From Anaerofilum hominis (GTDB lineage: Bacteria > Bacillota > Clostridia > Oscillospirales > Ruminococcaceae), in contig NZ_JACONZ010000002.1 in the NCBI RefSeq assembly GCF_014287275.1, positions 558,001 to 622,000 of the forward strand: a DNA stretch of 64,000 nucleotides, written 5' to 3'. Position numbers and translations under genes: made by a program. Below, one piece after another: positions 1-7,998 of this stretch. Every line of letters begins with the position of its first letter. Positions within the stretch are counted from its first letter, which is position 1. The notes beneath the pieces are model-generated. The model was not told the origin of the DNA, searched no databases, and saw only the letters and a program-made list of their open reading frames with translations.

Positions 1-110
1 CCGCTTCTGTGGGCGGGGATGGGGGACAGGGGAATAAAAGCCCCGGTCTCCCTTGGACGCGGCGCGCCCGCGCGGCCGGCCCCCTTTTATCGTCTGGCGC
101 AGTAAAACGG

Positions 111-153
111 AAAGATCCCCTCCGCGGCCTATGGGCGCGCGGAGGGGATCTTT
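111..153 (-). terminator. Intrinsic terminator downstream of hemW
   Basis: A near-perfect stem (AAAGATCCCCTCCGCG pairing with CGCGGAGGGGATCTTT) lies about 45 bases past the hemW stop codon. T-rich sequence borders it on both strands, so it may work in both directions. Confidence 0.75.
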
Positions 154-195
154 TGCGAGAACGGGTCCGGCGGCGGGCTTTTCTGTGCCGGCGGT

Positions 196-1284
196 TCAAA
201 AGACCTCGGTGAGGATCGAGTTTTGCACCAGCATCCCGCGGGGCGTAAGGGTGAGCCGGTCATCGGAGAGGCGGCACAGCCCGGCTTTGCAGCAGGCGGC
301 AAGCAGCTTTTCCTGACGCCCGTCCAGCTCCACGCCGAACCGGCGGCGCAGCTCGGCCAGCGAAAGGCCGGAGCAGAGCCGGGTCTGCAGCATGATATAG
401 TCTTCCGCGTCCACGCGGCCGTCCGTTTCCACCGGGGCGGCGCGCGCCAAAAACGCCCCAAGATCCGGCGGATAGTGAAATCTTTCCCCGCCCATGGAGG
501 AATAGGCCGCGGGCCCGAGGCCGAGATAATCCCCGCAGTTCCAATAGATCAGATTGTGCCGGCTCTCGCAGCCGGGGCGGGCGAAATTGCTGATCTCATA
601 TTGGGCGAAGCCCGCCTCAGCCAGCCGCTCCACCGCATAAAGGTAAAAGTCGGCGGCGGCGTCCGCGTCGGGCAGGCCCTGCGGCGGGTGCAGGCCAAAG
701 CGGGTCTTGGGCTCGATCTTCAACAGGTAGCAGCTGATATGGGTGACCCCGCCCGAGACGAGCAGCTCCAGCGTGGCGTCGAATTCCGCCCGGCTGTAAT
801 GGGGCAGGGCCAGCATCACGTCGCCGGAGATGTTTTCAAAACCGGCTTCGCGGGCCAGCTGCAGCGCGCGGCGCGCGGCGGCTGCATCGTGAGGACGGCC
901 CAGGCGGCGCAGCTGTTCGTCCGACGCGCTCTGCACCCCGACCGAGAGGCGGTTCACCCCCGCCCGCCGGTAACCGCGCAGGCTGCCCAGCGTGACCGTG
1001 CCGGGGTTGGCCTCCAGCGTGATCTCCGCCCCGGGCGCGGGGGCGGCCTCGCTGATGAGCCGGGCGGCCTGGCCGGGCGTCAGCAGGCTCGGCGTGCCGC
1101 CCCCAAAATACAGGGTGTCGGGCCGCAGGCTGGCGCAGTCGCAGTTGCAAAAGCGGCGCATCTCCCGCAGCAGGGCCTCGATATACTCTTCCGGGACAGC
1201 GCGGCTGTTCCCTCTGGAATAAAAATCGCAGTAGAAGCACTTTCCCTCACAGTAGGGGATGTGCAGATAAAGCCCGAACGCCAT
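196..1284 (-). CDS. hemW: HemW-like radical SAM protein (coproporphyrinogen III oxidase-like, heme chaperone family)
   Basis: About 362 residues. The N-terminus carries the radical SAM cluster motif CxxxCxxC in IPYCEGKCFYCDFYS, followed by YFGGGTPSLL and the TLEANPGT segment typical of HemN/HemW proteins. HemW proteins are cytoplasmic 4Fe-4S/SAM enzymes thought to hand heme to respiratory proteins; older annotations call them oxygen-independent coproporphyrinogen oxidases. The start at 1284 is chosen because an AGGAGG-like site lies just upstream and homology begins at MAFGLYLHIPYC; a longer in-frame extension to 1389 has no family similarity. In many Firmicutes hemW follows lepA; here lepA is about 27 kb away. 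Family assignment is secure; the exact function is inferred. Confidence 0.92.
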   Translation of the reverse strand: MAFGLYLHIPYCEGKCFYCDFYSRGNSRAVPEEYIEALLREMRRFCNCDCASLRPDTLYFGGGTPSLLTPGQAARLISEAAPAPGAEITLEANPGTVTLGSLRGYRRAGVNRLSVGVQSASDEQLRRLGRPHDAAAARRALQLAREAGFENISGDVMLALPHYSRAEFDATLELLVSGGVTHISCYLLKIEPKTRFGLHPPQGLPDADAAADFYLYAVERLAEAGFAQYEISNFARPGCESRHNLIYWNCGDYLGLGPAAYSSMGGERFHYPPDLGAFLARAAPVETDGRVDAEDYIMLQTRLCSGLSLAELRRRFGVELDGRQEKLLAACCKAGLCRLSDDRLTLTPRGMLVQNSILTEVF

Positions 1285-1398
1285 GATAAAGCCTCCTTGC
1301 AGCGGGGATAAAGGCGCGCCGCAGCCCTTTCGGGGCGCGGTGCGCGGCGGGGTCCAGCGATGGGGGGCAGACCGGCCGCAGCGGCCCAAAGCGCTGTT

Positions 1399-1428
1399 TT
1401 TATAATGAAATTACGTCAAAAAGCACAA
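1399..1428 (-). promoter_or_regulatory. Possible hemW promoter in a short AT-rich patch
   Basis: On the minus strand TTGTGC and TATAAA are separated by 18 bases, inside the only AT-rich patch of the 390-base gap between hemW and the gene at 1675. The -35 match is weak. Confidence 0.35.
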
Positions 1429-1619
1429 AAAGCGTGGCGGGCCGCTCAGGCGGCTGCCGGTGCCATGTCCCCGGTCTCCGGCGGACCTGACCGAAAAGGG
1501 CAAAGCGCCGCCGCCGGTCCTCTGCCCCCCGCGGACAGGGAGGCCGGTCGCGGAAAGGCCTGAAAAAAAGCCCGCTGCCGGCGCGGAGATGTTCTGCGGC
1601 GGCAAATTTGGGACGGGAT

Positions 1620-1648
1620 TTGAGAAACCAGGCGAAAACTGGTATACT
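1620..1648 (+). promoter_or_regulatory. Sigma-A-type promoter for the gene at 1675
   Basis: TTGAGA (1620-1625) and TATACT (1643-1648) are separated by exactly 17 bases; each box differs from consensus at one position. A GGAGG site follows at about 1661-1666. The rest of the gap (1429-1619) is GC-rich with no gene seen. Confidence 0.7.
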
Positions 1649-1674
1649 GTCTTTCAGAGTTGGAGGGATAGGGA

Positions 1675-2073
1675 ATGACGATCCAGGAATATATCGACGC
1701 GGTGGCCGCGCAGCTGGACCTGCCGGAAAAAACGGTCCAGCGCATCCGCAGAGAGTTGGAAAATGAACTGTATGAGCTGGTGCAGGCCGGCGCCGATCAG
1801 GCGGCCGCCATTGAAAAGATGGGGACGGTGGAGGAGACCGCCGCTGCGCTGAATGAAAAATATGCCGACGCCCGCCGCAGGGAACCCCTCAAAAAAGGGG
1901 AGATGCCGCTGCTGCTGCCCTGGTGCCTGATCTTTTCTTCCGCGCTTGGACTGGTGAAAGGGGCGCAGGTGCTGTTCTGGCAGGGGACGGGGTTCGACGC
2001 GGCGCTGGCGGTGTTGGGGCTGGTCCTGACCATCGTGTCTGCACTGGCAGTGGTAAAATATAAGAAGAAGTAA
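1675..2073 (+). CDS. Small HAAS/DUF1700-like membrane protein
   Basis: 132 residues. The first ~65 residues form an acidic helical domain (MTIQEYIDAVAAQLDLPEKT, then a repeated helix with an 'AIEKMGTVEETAAAL' segment). This resembles the HAAS or permease-prefix module that precedes membrane segments in Firmicute signalling proteins. Two hydrophobic helices follow (about residues 77-95 and 105-127), ending in a basic KYKKK tail, so the helical domain is probably cytoplasmic. It is monocistronic, with its own promoter at 1620-1648 and a strong terminator just after the stop. No enzymatic motif is visible; a regulatory or accessory membrane role is only inferred. Confidence 0.75.
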   Translation: MTIQEYIDAVAAQLDLPEKTVQRIRRELENELYELVQAGADQAAAIEKMGTVEETAAALNEKYADARRREPLKKGEMPLLLPWCLIFSSALGLVKGAQVLFWQGTGFDAALAVLGLVLTIVSALAVVKYKKK

Positions 2074-2075
2074 TA

Positions 2076-2110
2076 AAAATGGATGGCGCAGGCCATCCAT
2101 TTTTTTTTGT
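2076..2110 (+). terminator. Intrinsic terminator after the HAAS-like gene
   Basis: ATGGATGG, GCGCAG loop and CCATCCAT form a stem followed by a run of nine or so T residues. Confidence 0.9.
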
Positions 2111-2199
2111 GAAAGGGAATAAGGGACCGCACTGCAGGCTGCGTCCCCGCCCTGCCCGCAGGGCAGCAACGGAGCCGCAGGCCCTTTTGCCGCAAAACG

Positions 2200-2310
2200 C
2201 TCCGCCGCCCAGACGAAAAGCGCGGTCAAGATCCACCCGGCTGCACCTGCCGGTCCCGGCGGGGGGAACGGACCTTTTCCGAGCGCTTTTGGACCAGCTG
2301 GCTGACACAG
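2200..2310 (-). pseudogene. Duplicated fragment of the adjacent DeoR regulator gene (frameshifted remnant)
   Basis: About 110 bases align clearly with 2484-2593 inside the neighbouring DeoR-type gene, in the same orientation, offset by 282-283 bases. Translated on the minus strand, pieces such as QKRSEKV and SRVDLDRAFRL mirror KKRSEKV and SQVDFYRAFSL of the intact protein. A one-base insertion in a G run near 2260-2270 breaks the frame. No N-terminal part of the second copy is recognisable. It looks like an old partial tandem duplication, or the tail of a lost paralogue. The remainder of 2111-2432 is GC-rich with no other gene visible. Confidence 0.7.
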
Positions 2311-2432
2311 GGAGGGCGCGGTCCCGCCGAAGAGGGGAAGCCGCAGGGGAAAAGCCGCACAGGGGCGCCCGCCGCGGCAGAGGCTTGCCGGAGAGGAGCG
2401 CGCCGCGGCCGGAAACGCCGCGAAAAAGCCGG

Positions 2433-3230
2433 TCATTCCTGGTCGGCGATCTCCTCCTCCGAGGTGTGCTCGTTTATGAGCACGCAGCCGTCCAGGCTGA
2501 AAGCGCGGTAAAAATCCACCTGGCTGCACTTGCTGGTCTCGGCGAGGAAATAGACCTTTTCCGAGCGCTTTTTGACCAGCTGTTTGACATAGGCTTCACG
2601 GATATCGTAGACATAAGCGCTGTTTTCATTCAGCGAGTAGGCGTTGGCACCCAGAAAAACGCGGTTAAAATACATGTTGGAGATCTGGGTGTCGGTGATC
2701 GGGCCGTTTACCGCCCGCAGGTCGGGCAGGTACTCCCCGCCCAGCAGGATCACAGAGATAGAGCCGTTTTCCGGCACCGTCTCCAGCACCGCCAGGCTGC
2801 GGACGACCAGGGTCACGTTTTTTGCGGTGATAAACTGCGGGATCTTGCGCAGCGTGCTGCCGGAATCCACAAAAACGATCTCATTGTCCCGCACCAGGCG
2901 GGCGGCCTTTTGGGCGATCAGGGTCTTGGCGTCGGTGTCGCTGTGATCGGCCTGCGGCGCCTTGGGCTGCAGCTCCGGCGGGATGACCGGGGAGACGCGG
3001 CTGATGCGGAACGCCCCCCCGCGCAGCCGCTCGACCGAGCCCTCCGCCAGCAGCAGGTTGATGTCCCTGCGCGCGGTGGAAAGGGAGACGTTCAGCGCTT
3101 TGGAGAGGTCGTACACCGTCATCACTTCATTTTTTTGCAGCAGCGCAAGGATGTCCTTGCGTCGGAAATAAGGAGCCAGCATATAATACCCCATTTTGAC
3201 GAATTCAGTGATCGCCGTTTTTCTTGCCAT
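2433..3230 (-). CDS. DeoR-family sugar-responsive transcriptional regulator
   Basis: 265 residues, the usual size for DeoR/GlpR regulators. The N-terminal winged helix-turn-helix (about residues 20-75) includes RRKDILALLQKNEVMTVYDL and STARRDINLLLAEG followed by the family RLRGGAF turn. The C-terminal DeoRC sensor domain contains the DSGSTLRKI motif (usually D-[SG]-[GS]-[ST]-T) that binds phosphosugars, then a VVRSLAVL strand. Family members usually repress sugar-catabolic operons and release DNA when a phosphorylated intermediate binds. It is divergent from the GRP-like transporter at 3517, so it probably governs that gene and perhaps the operon starting at 5971 (palindrome at 5889-5927). 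ATG at 3230 is used; a later in-frame ATG (MGYYML) is possible. Effector unknown. Confidence 0.9.
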   Translation of the reverse strand: MARKTAITEFVKMGYYMLAPYFRRKDILALLQKNEVMTVYDLSKALNVSLSTARRDINLLLAEGSVERLRGGAFRISRVSPVIPPELQPKAPQADHSDTDAKTLIAQKAARLVRDNEIVFVDSGSTLRKIPQFITAKNVTLVVRSLAVLETVPENGSISVILLGGEYLPDLRAVNGPITDTQISNMYFNRVFLGANAYSLNENSAYVYDIREAYVKQLVKKRSEKVYFLAETSKCSQVDFYRAFSLDGCVLINEHTSEEEIADQE

Positions 3231-3415
3231 TATTATAACAACAGCGTCTTTAATTTACAATCTCTATCTTTCCCAAAACGCGCGCCTTTCCCCACCCGCC
3301 CCGGGGCGGAAAGGCGCGCGTCCGCCCCGTTTTTTCCTGCGCCGGGGGGAGCGGCAGCCGAAGAAAAAAAGGCAGCGGAGTTGAGTTTTCCGTGAAATAA
3401 AAAGTAAATTTTGAA

Positions 3416-3444
3416 TTGATTTTATCGAAAAATGGAGTTAAAAT
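3416..3444 (+). promoter_or_regulatory. Promoter for the GRP/RhaT-like transporter
   Basis: TTGATT and TAAAAT are separated by 17 bases in the AT-rich divergent gap between the DeoR gene and the transporter. A TTTTGAAAGC element at 3472-3481, identical to one arm of the palindrome at 5889-5927, lies downstream and could be a regulator half-site. Confidence 0.55.
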
Positions 3445-3516
3445 GAATTTGTTTAGAAATTATATTGAACTTTTTGAAAGCAAAAAGAAATGCAGAGCAA
3501 AAGGAGTTGGTTGTGG

Positions 3517-4527
3517 GTGACCCAATATTTTTCTATGCCGACGGCGGTGGTGCTGACACTGCTGGCGGCGGCAATGTGGGGCAGCTGGATGCAGGTGGTA
3601 AAGCTGAAGAAAGACTTTCCCATCGCGGGCATCGTGTTTTGGCTTTACCTGTTTTCGTTTGTGTTCGTCTGGGCGATCACCCTGGTGCTGGCCCCCTCGC
3701 TGCTGCCGCAGGGCATCTGGACGGTGACGATGCAGAACCTGCCGGTGATCGGCAAGATCCTGATGGGCGGCGCCATGATGTCGGTGGGGATGCTTTTGAG
3801 CCTCACCGTCATGCACAGCATCGGGCTGATGCTGGCCACCACGCTGAGCGGCACCATCACCAGCATCCTGGGCATTTTCACCTCGGTCTCCGAGGAGGGG
3901 CTGCCCGATAACCCCTTTGCCCTGCCGCTCATCATCGCCACCACCGTGGTTTTCCTGCTGGCGAGCTTTGTCTGCTCTTACGCCTCCCAGCAGTGCGGCA
4001 AAGACCGGCTGCTGGCCCAGGGGGGCCGGGGCGCGGTGGTGAAGCAGAAGAGCACCGTCACCTTTAAGGTGGTGCTGATGATCCTGCTCAATTCGGTGCT
4101 GGCAAACGGGTGGTCGATCGGCACTGCGTCCGGCACTGCGGCCGGCCTTCCCCCCATTTTGACCTGCGCTTATCTGTGCACCGGCAGCACGATCAGCACC
4201 CTGCTGGTCTGCAGCTTCCTTTTTACCCGGCAGAAATGCTGGAAGACGATCTTCTGCGTGGGGACCAGCAAGCGGCCGCTGCTGCTGGGCGTCGTCTCAG
4301 GGCTGTGCCACTACGGCGGCAACCTGATGTCCATCTACTCGATGCCGACCATCAGCGCCACCCTGTCTTTCCTGTTCGGGCGCACGGCGAACCTGTGGAC
4401 CTATTTCTGGGGTTTTTATTACAAGGAGTTCCAGGGCGCGAGAAAAAGGACCCTTGCGGTGCTGAGCCTGGGCCTGCTGCTCTATTTCGGCGGGCTGGGG
4501 CTGCTGTTTCTGTATAATTTCAGTTGA
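3517..4527 (+). CDS. GRP/RhaT-like sugar permease (drug/metabolite transporter fold)
   Basis: About 336 residues with roughly ten hydrophobic helices, no soluble domain and a short basic loop in the middle, the layout of the GRP/RhaT sugar uptake branch of the DMT superfamily. The C-terminal stretch GARKRTLAVLSLG resembles the equivalent segment of RhaT, and the length is close to RhaT (344). The start is uncertain. A good AAGGAG lies at 3501-3506, which suits GTG at 3517 (10 bases) or TTG at 3511 (4 bases) better than ATG at 3490, which precedes the ribosome site. It probably imports a sugar by proton symport. It is divergent from the DeoR gene and may share control with it. Substrate unknown. 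Confidence 0.8.
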   Translation: MTQYFSMPTAVVLTLLAAAMWGSWMQVVKLKKDFPIAGIVFWLYLFSFVFVWAITLVLAPSLLPQGIWTVTMQNLPVIGKILMGGAMMSVGMLLSLTVMHSIGLMLATTLSGTITSILGIFTSVSEEGLPDNPFALPLIIATTVVFLLASFVCSYASQQCGKDRLLAQGGRGAVVKQKSTVTFKVVLMILLNSVLANGWSIGTASGTAAGLPPILTCAYLCTGSTISTLLVCSFLFTRQKCWKTIFCVGTSKRPLLLGVVSGLCHYGGNLMSIYSMPTISATLSFLFGRTANLWTYFWGFYYKEFQGARKRTLAVLSLGLLLYFGGLGLLFLYNFS

Positions 4528-4583
4528 TCTTGCCCCCCTCTGCGGGCGGCGCCGGCAAAAGCCGGAAAAGGACAGAAGAAAAG

Positions 4584-4641
4584 AGACCGTCGTTTGGAGC
4601 ACAGCCCGGACCGGGCAGGCCGCCGGGCGCCGGTCTTTTTT
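4584..4641 (+). terminator. Possible terminator between the permease and the reductase-like gene
   Basis: AGACCG (4584-4589) pairs with CGGTCT (4631-4636) around an inner GC hairpin, followed by six T residues. The outer stem is short, so partial read-through is likely. Confidence 0.5.
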
Positions 4642-4701
4642 GTGATTTTGGGCCGTTGCACAGGGCCGGCTGAAAAAACGCCGGCGGAAAGGATGGAAAA
4701 A

Positions 4702-5853
4702 ATGAAATACAACGCGTTGGGAAAAACCGGGCTGATGGTGAGCGAGGTGGGCCTTGGCTGCGAATTCCTGCAGGGCAAGGATGAGGCCACCGTGCGCGCG
4801 GTGCTGGACGCCGCGCTGGCGAAAGGGGTCAATATCATCGACGTGTTCATGTCCGAGCCGGAGGTGCGCACCAACATCGGCAAAGCGCTGGCCGGCCGCC
4901 GGGAGAAGGTCTATATCCAGGGCCACCTGTGCGCGGTGTGGAAGAACGGCCAGTACGGCCGCAGCCGCGACCCGGAGGATGTGCGCTTTTTCTTTGAGGA
5001 CCTGCTGACGCGGCTGCAGACCGATTACATCGATCTTGGCATGATCCACTTTATCGACAGCGAGGAGGAGTACAGGGCGGTATTCGAGACCGGCCTGATC
5101 GACCAGATCCTGGAGCTGAAAAAACAGGGGAAGATCCGCCATCTGGGCTTCAGCTCCCATGACCCCGCCATCGCGCTGAAGGTGGTGCACACGGGTCTGG
5201 TGGAGGCCATGCTGTTCAGCATCAACGCCGCATACGACCTGCTTCCCCCGGAGGTAAAGCTGCCCTGCCGGTTGGACGCGGACAGCTTCACCCGGGACGG
5301 CACCGCGGCGTTCAACCCCGCCCGGGCCGCGCTCTATGACGCCTGCGCGGCGGCGGGGGTGGGGATCACGGTCATGAAGACGCTGGGCGCGGGCCGCCTG
5401 CTGAGCGCTGAGAGCTCCCCGTTCGGCGTGGCCCTCTCGGTCCCCCAGTGCATCCAATACGTCCTCACCCGTCCCGCGGTGGCCAGCGCCATGGTGGGGA
5501 TGCAGACGGTGGAGGAGGTGGACCAGGCTCTGGCCTTTGAGGACGCCACCGAGGAGGAACGGGACTTTTCCGGCATTTTTGCGGCGGCTTCCCAGTTCAC
5601 CATGGCGGGCAAGTGCATGTACTGCAACCACTGCCTGCCCTGCCCGCAGGGCCTGGATATCGCCGCCGTCCACAAGTATCTGGATCTCGCCACCGCAAAG
5701 GAGACGGTGCCGGACACCGTGCGCGCCCATTATGAAGCGCTCGGCCGCCATGCGGGCGATTGCATCGGCTGCGGCAGCTGCGAGACGCGCTGCCCCTTTG
5801 GCGTGAAAACAGTGGAGGCGATGGCGCAGGCAAAAGCGCTGTTTGGGTACTAA
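4702..5853 (+). CDS. Aldo/keto reductase-like protein with C-terminal 4Fe-4S clusters; catalytic residues altered
   Basis: About 383 residues. A TIM-barrel aldo/keto reductase domain (MKYNALGKTGLMVSEVGLG, then DYIDLGMIHFID and HLGFSSHDP) is followed by a ferredoxin-like tail with CMYCNHCLPCPQGLD and CIGCGSCETRCPFGV. This is the arrangement of the Fe-S aldo/keto reductase subgroup. The usual catalytic tetrad looks incomplete by eye. The Asp of 'DTA..YG' remains in IIDVFMSEPE but the Tyr is absent; the 'TK' Lys position reads GH in YIQGHLC; the barrel His is kept. It may therefore run a different reaction or only move electrons. ATG at 4702 is preferred over 4693 because AAAGG lies 9-10 bases upstream. 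It sits between the DeoR/permease pair and the SIS-YjbQ operon. Confidence 0.8.
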   Translation: MKYNALGKTGLMVSEVGLGCEFLQGKDEATVRAVLDAALAKGVNIIDVFMSEPEVRTNIGKALAGRREKVYIQGHLCAVWKNGQYGRSRDPEDVRFFFEDLLTRLQTDYIDLGMIHFIDSEEEYRAVFETGLIDQILELKKQGKIRHLGFSSHDPAIALKVVHTGLVEAMLFSINAAYDLLPPEVKLPCRLDADSFTRDGTAAFNPARAALYDACAAAGVGITVMKTLGAGRLLSAESSPFGVALSVPQCIQYVLTRPAVASAMVGMQTVEEVDQALAFEDATEEERDFSGIFAAASQFTMAGKCMYCNHCLPCPQGLDIAAVHKYLDLATAKETVPDTVRAHYEALGRHAGDCIGCGSCETRCPFGVKTVEAMAQAKALFGY

Positions 5854-5888
5854 AAAGTCAAAATGAGTTTAAGTAAAGTTCAAATATT

Positions 5889-5927
5889 GCTTTCAAAATG
5901 GAATTTTTATGATATAATTTTGAAAGC
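5889..5927 (+). promoter_or_regulatory. Palindromic operator overlapping a promoter, upstream of the SIS-YjbQ operon
   Basis: GCTTTCAAAAT (5889-5899) and ATTTTGAAAGC (5917-5927) are a perfect 11-base inverted repeat with a 17-base centre. A consensus -10 box TATAAT (5913-5918) overlaps the right arm, and the -35 position (TTTCAA, 5891-5896) falls in the left arm, so a bound repressor would block polymerase. The DeoR protein encoded at 2433-3230 is the obvious candidate, by proximity only. Confidence 0.7.
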
Positions 5928-5970
5928 GGAGGTTTCTTAACTCCACACTTTGCGATAGGAGGTAGTTTGA

Positions 5971-7158
5971 GTGAACAAGCTGGACTTCGACAACCCCATC
6001 CGCCAGCAGACTTTCAGCCTCACCGACCTGGTGGAGGCGCAGCTTGAGGGCTGTTTTGGCCCGGGCCTGAAAGATCTGATGAGCATGGCGGAGATCTTTG
6101 ACGCCCGCAAGATCATCCTCACCGGATGCGGGGATTCTTACGGCGCGGCCATCGCCATGGCGCCGGTGATCGAAAAATACTGCGATTGCTTTGGCGTACA
6201 GGCAATGCGCACAGTGGAATTCACCCGCTTTTTGTCCAAGGCGGATATCGGCATCGGCGAGCCCAACAGCCCGCTGGTGATCGCCATCAGCGCCGGCGGC
6301 GGCACGGCGCGCATCTGCGAGGCGCTGGAAAAGGCAAATCAGGTGGGGGCGTTCTCGATCCTGCTCACCAACAACGGCGAGTCCCGCGCCGCCAAGGTGG
6401 CAAAGCGGGTGTATGTGGTGGGCACTCCGCCGTTCCCCAACGATCACCCGGGCCTGCGCTCTTATTTCGGCTCGCTGGTAGGGCTGATCGCCTTTGCCTC
6501 CCGTATGGGCCACGTGCGCGGCACTTTGCCCCCCACCGGTCCCGCCCAGTTCAAAAAGGCCATCACCGACTATGTCAAGAGCTATGAGGGCGTGATGGAG
6601 CAGATCGACGACCAGATGTTCGCGCTGGCCCAGCGCTGGAAAGGATTTGAGCGCTTCGACTTCATCGGCGACGATGTGGAGTACGGGTCCGCCTTTTTCG
6701 GGGCGGCCAAGTTCCTGGAGTGCAACGGCTGCACCGTGTCGGTGGACGACTCGGAGGACTGGTGCCACATCAACTATTTCATCAAACAGCCGCAGACCAT
6801 CGGCACCGTCTTTATGGCGGACCGTCACGCGGCCTCCTTTGGCCGGGTGGTGGAATCGGTCAACTCGGCGCACCGCATCGGGCGCCCGGTGCTGGTGGTG
6901 ACCAATGCGGACGCGGACGTCTTTGACGAGGGCGTGGAGGTCTGCCGCCTGCCTGACACCCCGGAGGGCTACGAGTGGCTGATGCCGCTGATGGACTACG
7001 CGCCCGCTTCGATCCTGGCGGGATATATCACCACGCTCAAGGGCGAGCCCTTTTTCCGCCGCGCGCTGCTGCCGGACGGCACGCCCGACCCGGCCAATCC
7101 CTTTGCCAACCGGGAGTGCTACACCATGAGCACCAGCAAAGTCGAGATCTACGAATAA
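5971..7158 (+). CDS. SIS-domain sugar isomerase/deglycase-like protein (first copy)
   Basis: 395 residues with two SIS domains, as in the GlmS isomerase half, AgaS or FrlB. The first has TGCGDSYGAA near residue 50 and AISAGGGTARICEAL near 110, where ordinary SIS proteins read S-x-S-G-E/x-T. The DDSEDWCH motif near residues 258-266 sits where related isomerases and deglycases keep their catalytic Glu and His. Such enzymes act on phosphorylated ketose/aldose or amino-sugar adducts in the cytoplasm. GTG start at 5971 with AGGAGGT upstream. It is the first gene of a four-gene operon, 15 bases ahead of the YjbQ fusion and downstream of the operator at 5889-5927. Three more copies lie at 7999, 17322 and 18488. 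Substrate unknown. Confidence 0.85.
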   Translation: MNKLDFDNPIRQQTFSLTDLVEAQLEGCFGPGLKDLMSMAEIFDARKIILTGCGDSYGAAIAMAPVIEKYCDCFGVQAMRTVEFTRFLSKADIGIGEPNSPLVIAISAGGGTARICEALEKANQVGAFSILLTNNGESRAAKVAKRVYVVGTPPFPNDHPGLRSYFGSLVGLIAFASRMGHVRGTLPPTGPAQFKKAITDYVKSYEGVMEQIDDQMFALAQRWKGFERFDFIGDDVEYGSAFFGAAKFLECNGCTVSVDDSEDWCHINYFIKQPQTIGTVFMADRHAASFGRVVESVNSAHRIGRPVLVVTNADADVFDEGVEVCRLPDTPEGYEWLMPLMDYAPASILAGYITTLKGEPFFRRALLPDGTPDPANPFANRECYTMSTSKVEIYE

Positions 7159-7173
7159 AGGAGGGACGAAGGC

Positions 7174-7980
7174 ATGTTTTATAAAAAGGAGCTGCAGACG
7201 GAATTCCGCTCCTGCGCATCGATCACCGCGGACGTGAACGAGATGGTTGCCTCCAGCGGTGTAAAAGAGGGCCTGTGCGTGGTCTCGGTGCCCCACACCA
7301 CCGCCGCCCTGGTCATCACCTCGTTTTGGGATCCCCGCGGTCTGGCGGACCTGATGGACGAGATCGACCGCAATATCCCCACCCGTGTCAGCTACAAACA
7401 CCAGGACTCTCCCTACGACGCCTCCGGCCATGTCAAATCGGCGATGATCGGCTCCTCCGCGACCCTCATCATCCATGAGGGCAAGCTGGTGCTGGGCTCG
7501 TCCCAGGGGCTGGTCTTTGTGGAGTTCGACGGGCCGCGCCCGCGCGAGTTCTACGTGCAGATCGTGGAAAAACCGCTGGCCATCGAAAAGGTCAACGTGG
7601 GTACCGTCTACATGGGCATGCACGACCTCACCGGCGAGGTGCGGGAAGTGGTGCGGCGCAGCGGCGTCCGGGACGGCATCTGCCATGTCTCGGTGCTGCA
7701 CTCCACCGCCGGGCTGGTGCTGGCGCCGGCGGACGAGGCGTCCCGCAGGGACGTCATGGAAGATATCGAGCGCATGGTGCCCACCCGGGTGGACTTCAAG
7801 CACCGGGAGACCGCGTCCGACGCGGGCGGCCATGTAAAGACCGCGCTCACCGGCACCCAGCTCACCCTGCCCGTGCGCGGCGGCGAGCTGGCCCTGGGCG
7901 AGGGCCAGGCGGTGGTGTTTGCCGAGTTTGACGGCCCGCGTCCCCGCAGCTGCTTTGTCGCCGTTTACGCCGACTGCTGA
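7174..7980 (+). CDS. Tandem two-domain YjbQ (UPF0047) protein
   Basis: 268 residues made of two YjbQ domains in tandem (about 1-133 and 134-268); family members are normally single domains of ~130-140 residues. Domain 1 has PHTTAALVIT (His near residue 41), DASGHVKSA and GLVFVEFDGPRPR. Domain 2 has LHSTAGLV (His near 176), DAGGHVKTALTG and AVVFAEFDGPRPR, so the conserved His residues appear intact in both. YjbQ proteins form small beta-rich trimers; some show weak thiamine-phosphate synthase activity in vitro, but the physiological role is unsettled. It lies between two SIS-domain genes with short gaps (15 and 18 bases) and a good GGAGG, so it is surely co-translated with them. That context suggests a sugar-derivative substrate rather than thiamine (inference). 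Confidence 0.88.
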   Translation: MFYKKELQTEFRSCASITADVNEMVASSGVKEGLCVVSVPHTTAALVITSFWDPRGLADLMDEIDRNIPTRVSYKHQDSPYDASGHVKSAMIGSSATLIIHEGKLVLGSSQGLVFVEFDGPRPREFYVQIVEKPLAIEKVNVGTVYMGMHDLTGEVREVVRRSGVRDGICHVSVLHSTAGLVLAPADEASRRDVMEDIERMVPTRVDFKHRETASDAGGHVKTALTGTQLTLPVRGGELALGEGQAVVFAEFDGPRPRSCFVAVYADC

Positions 7981-7998
7981 TTCAAGGAGGGAGAACAA

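Noticed and set aside
223-1311. Long plus-strand open frame opposite hemW
   Set aside because: It mirrors the hemW coding strand; the translation is Arg/Gly/Gln-rich without motifs. The same reasoning removes the many long antisense frames in GC-rich genes (for example opposite 5971-9153, 12245-13495, 19631-24538 and 28068-29867).
3231-3489. Riboswitch in the leader of the GRP-like permease
   Set aside because: The leader is AT-rich, with a promoter and half-site but no conserved aptamer core or terminator/antiterminator pair that I can recognise.
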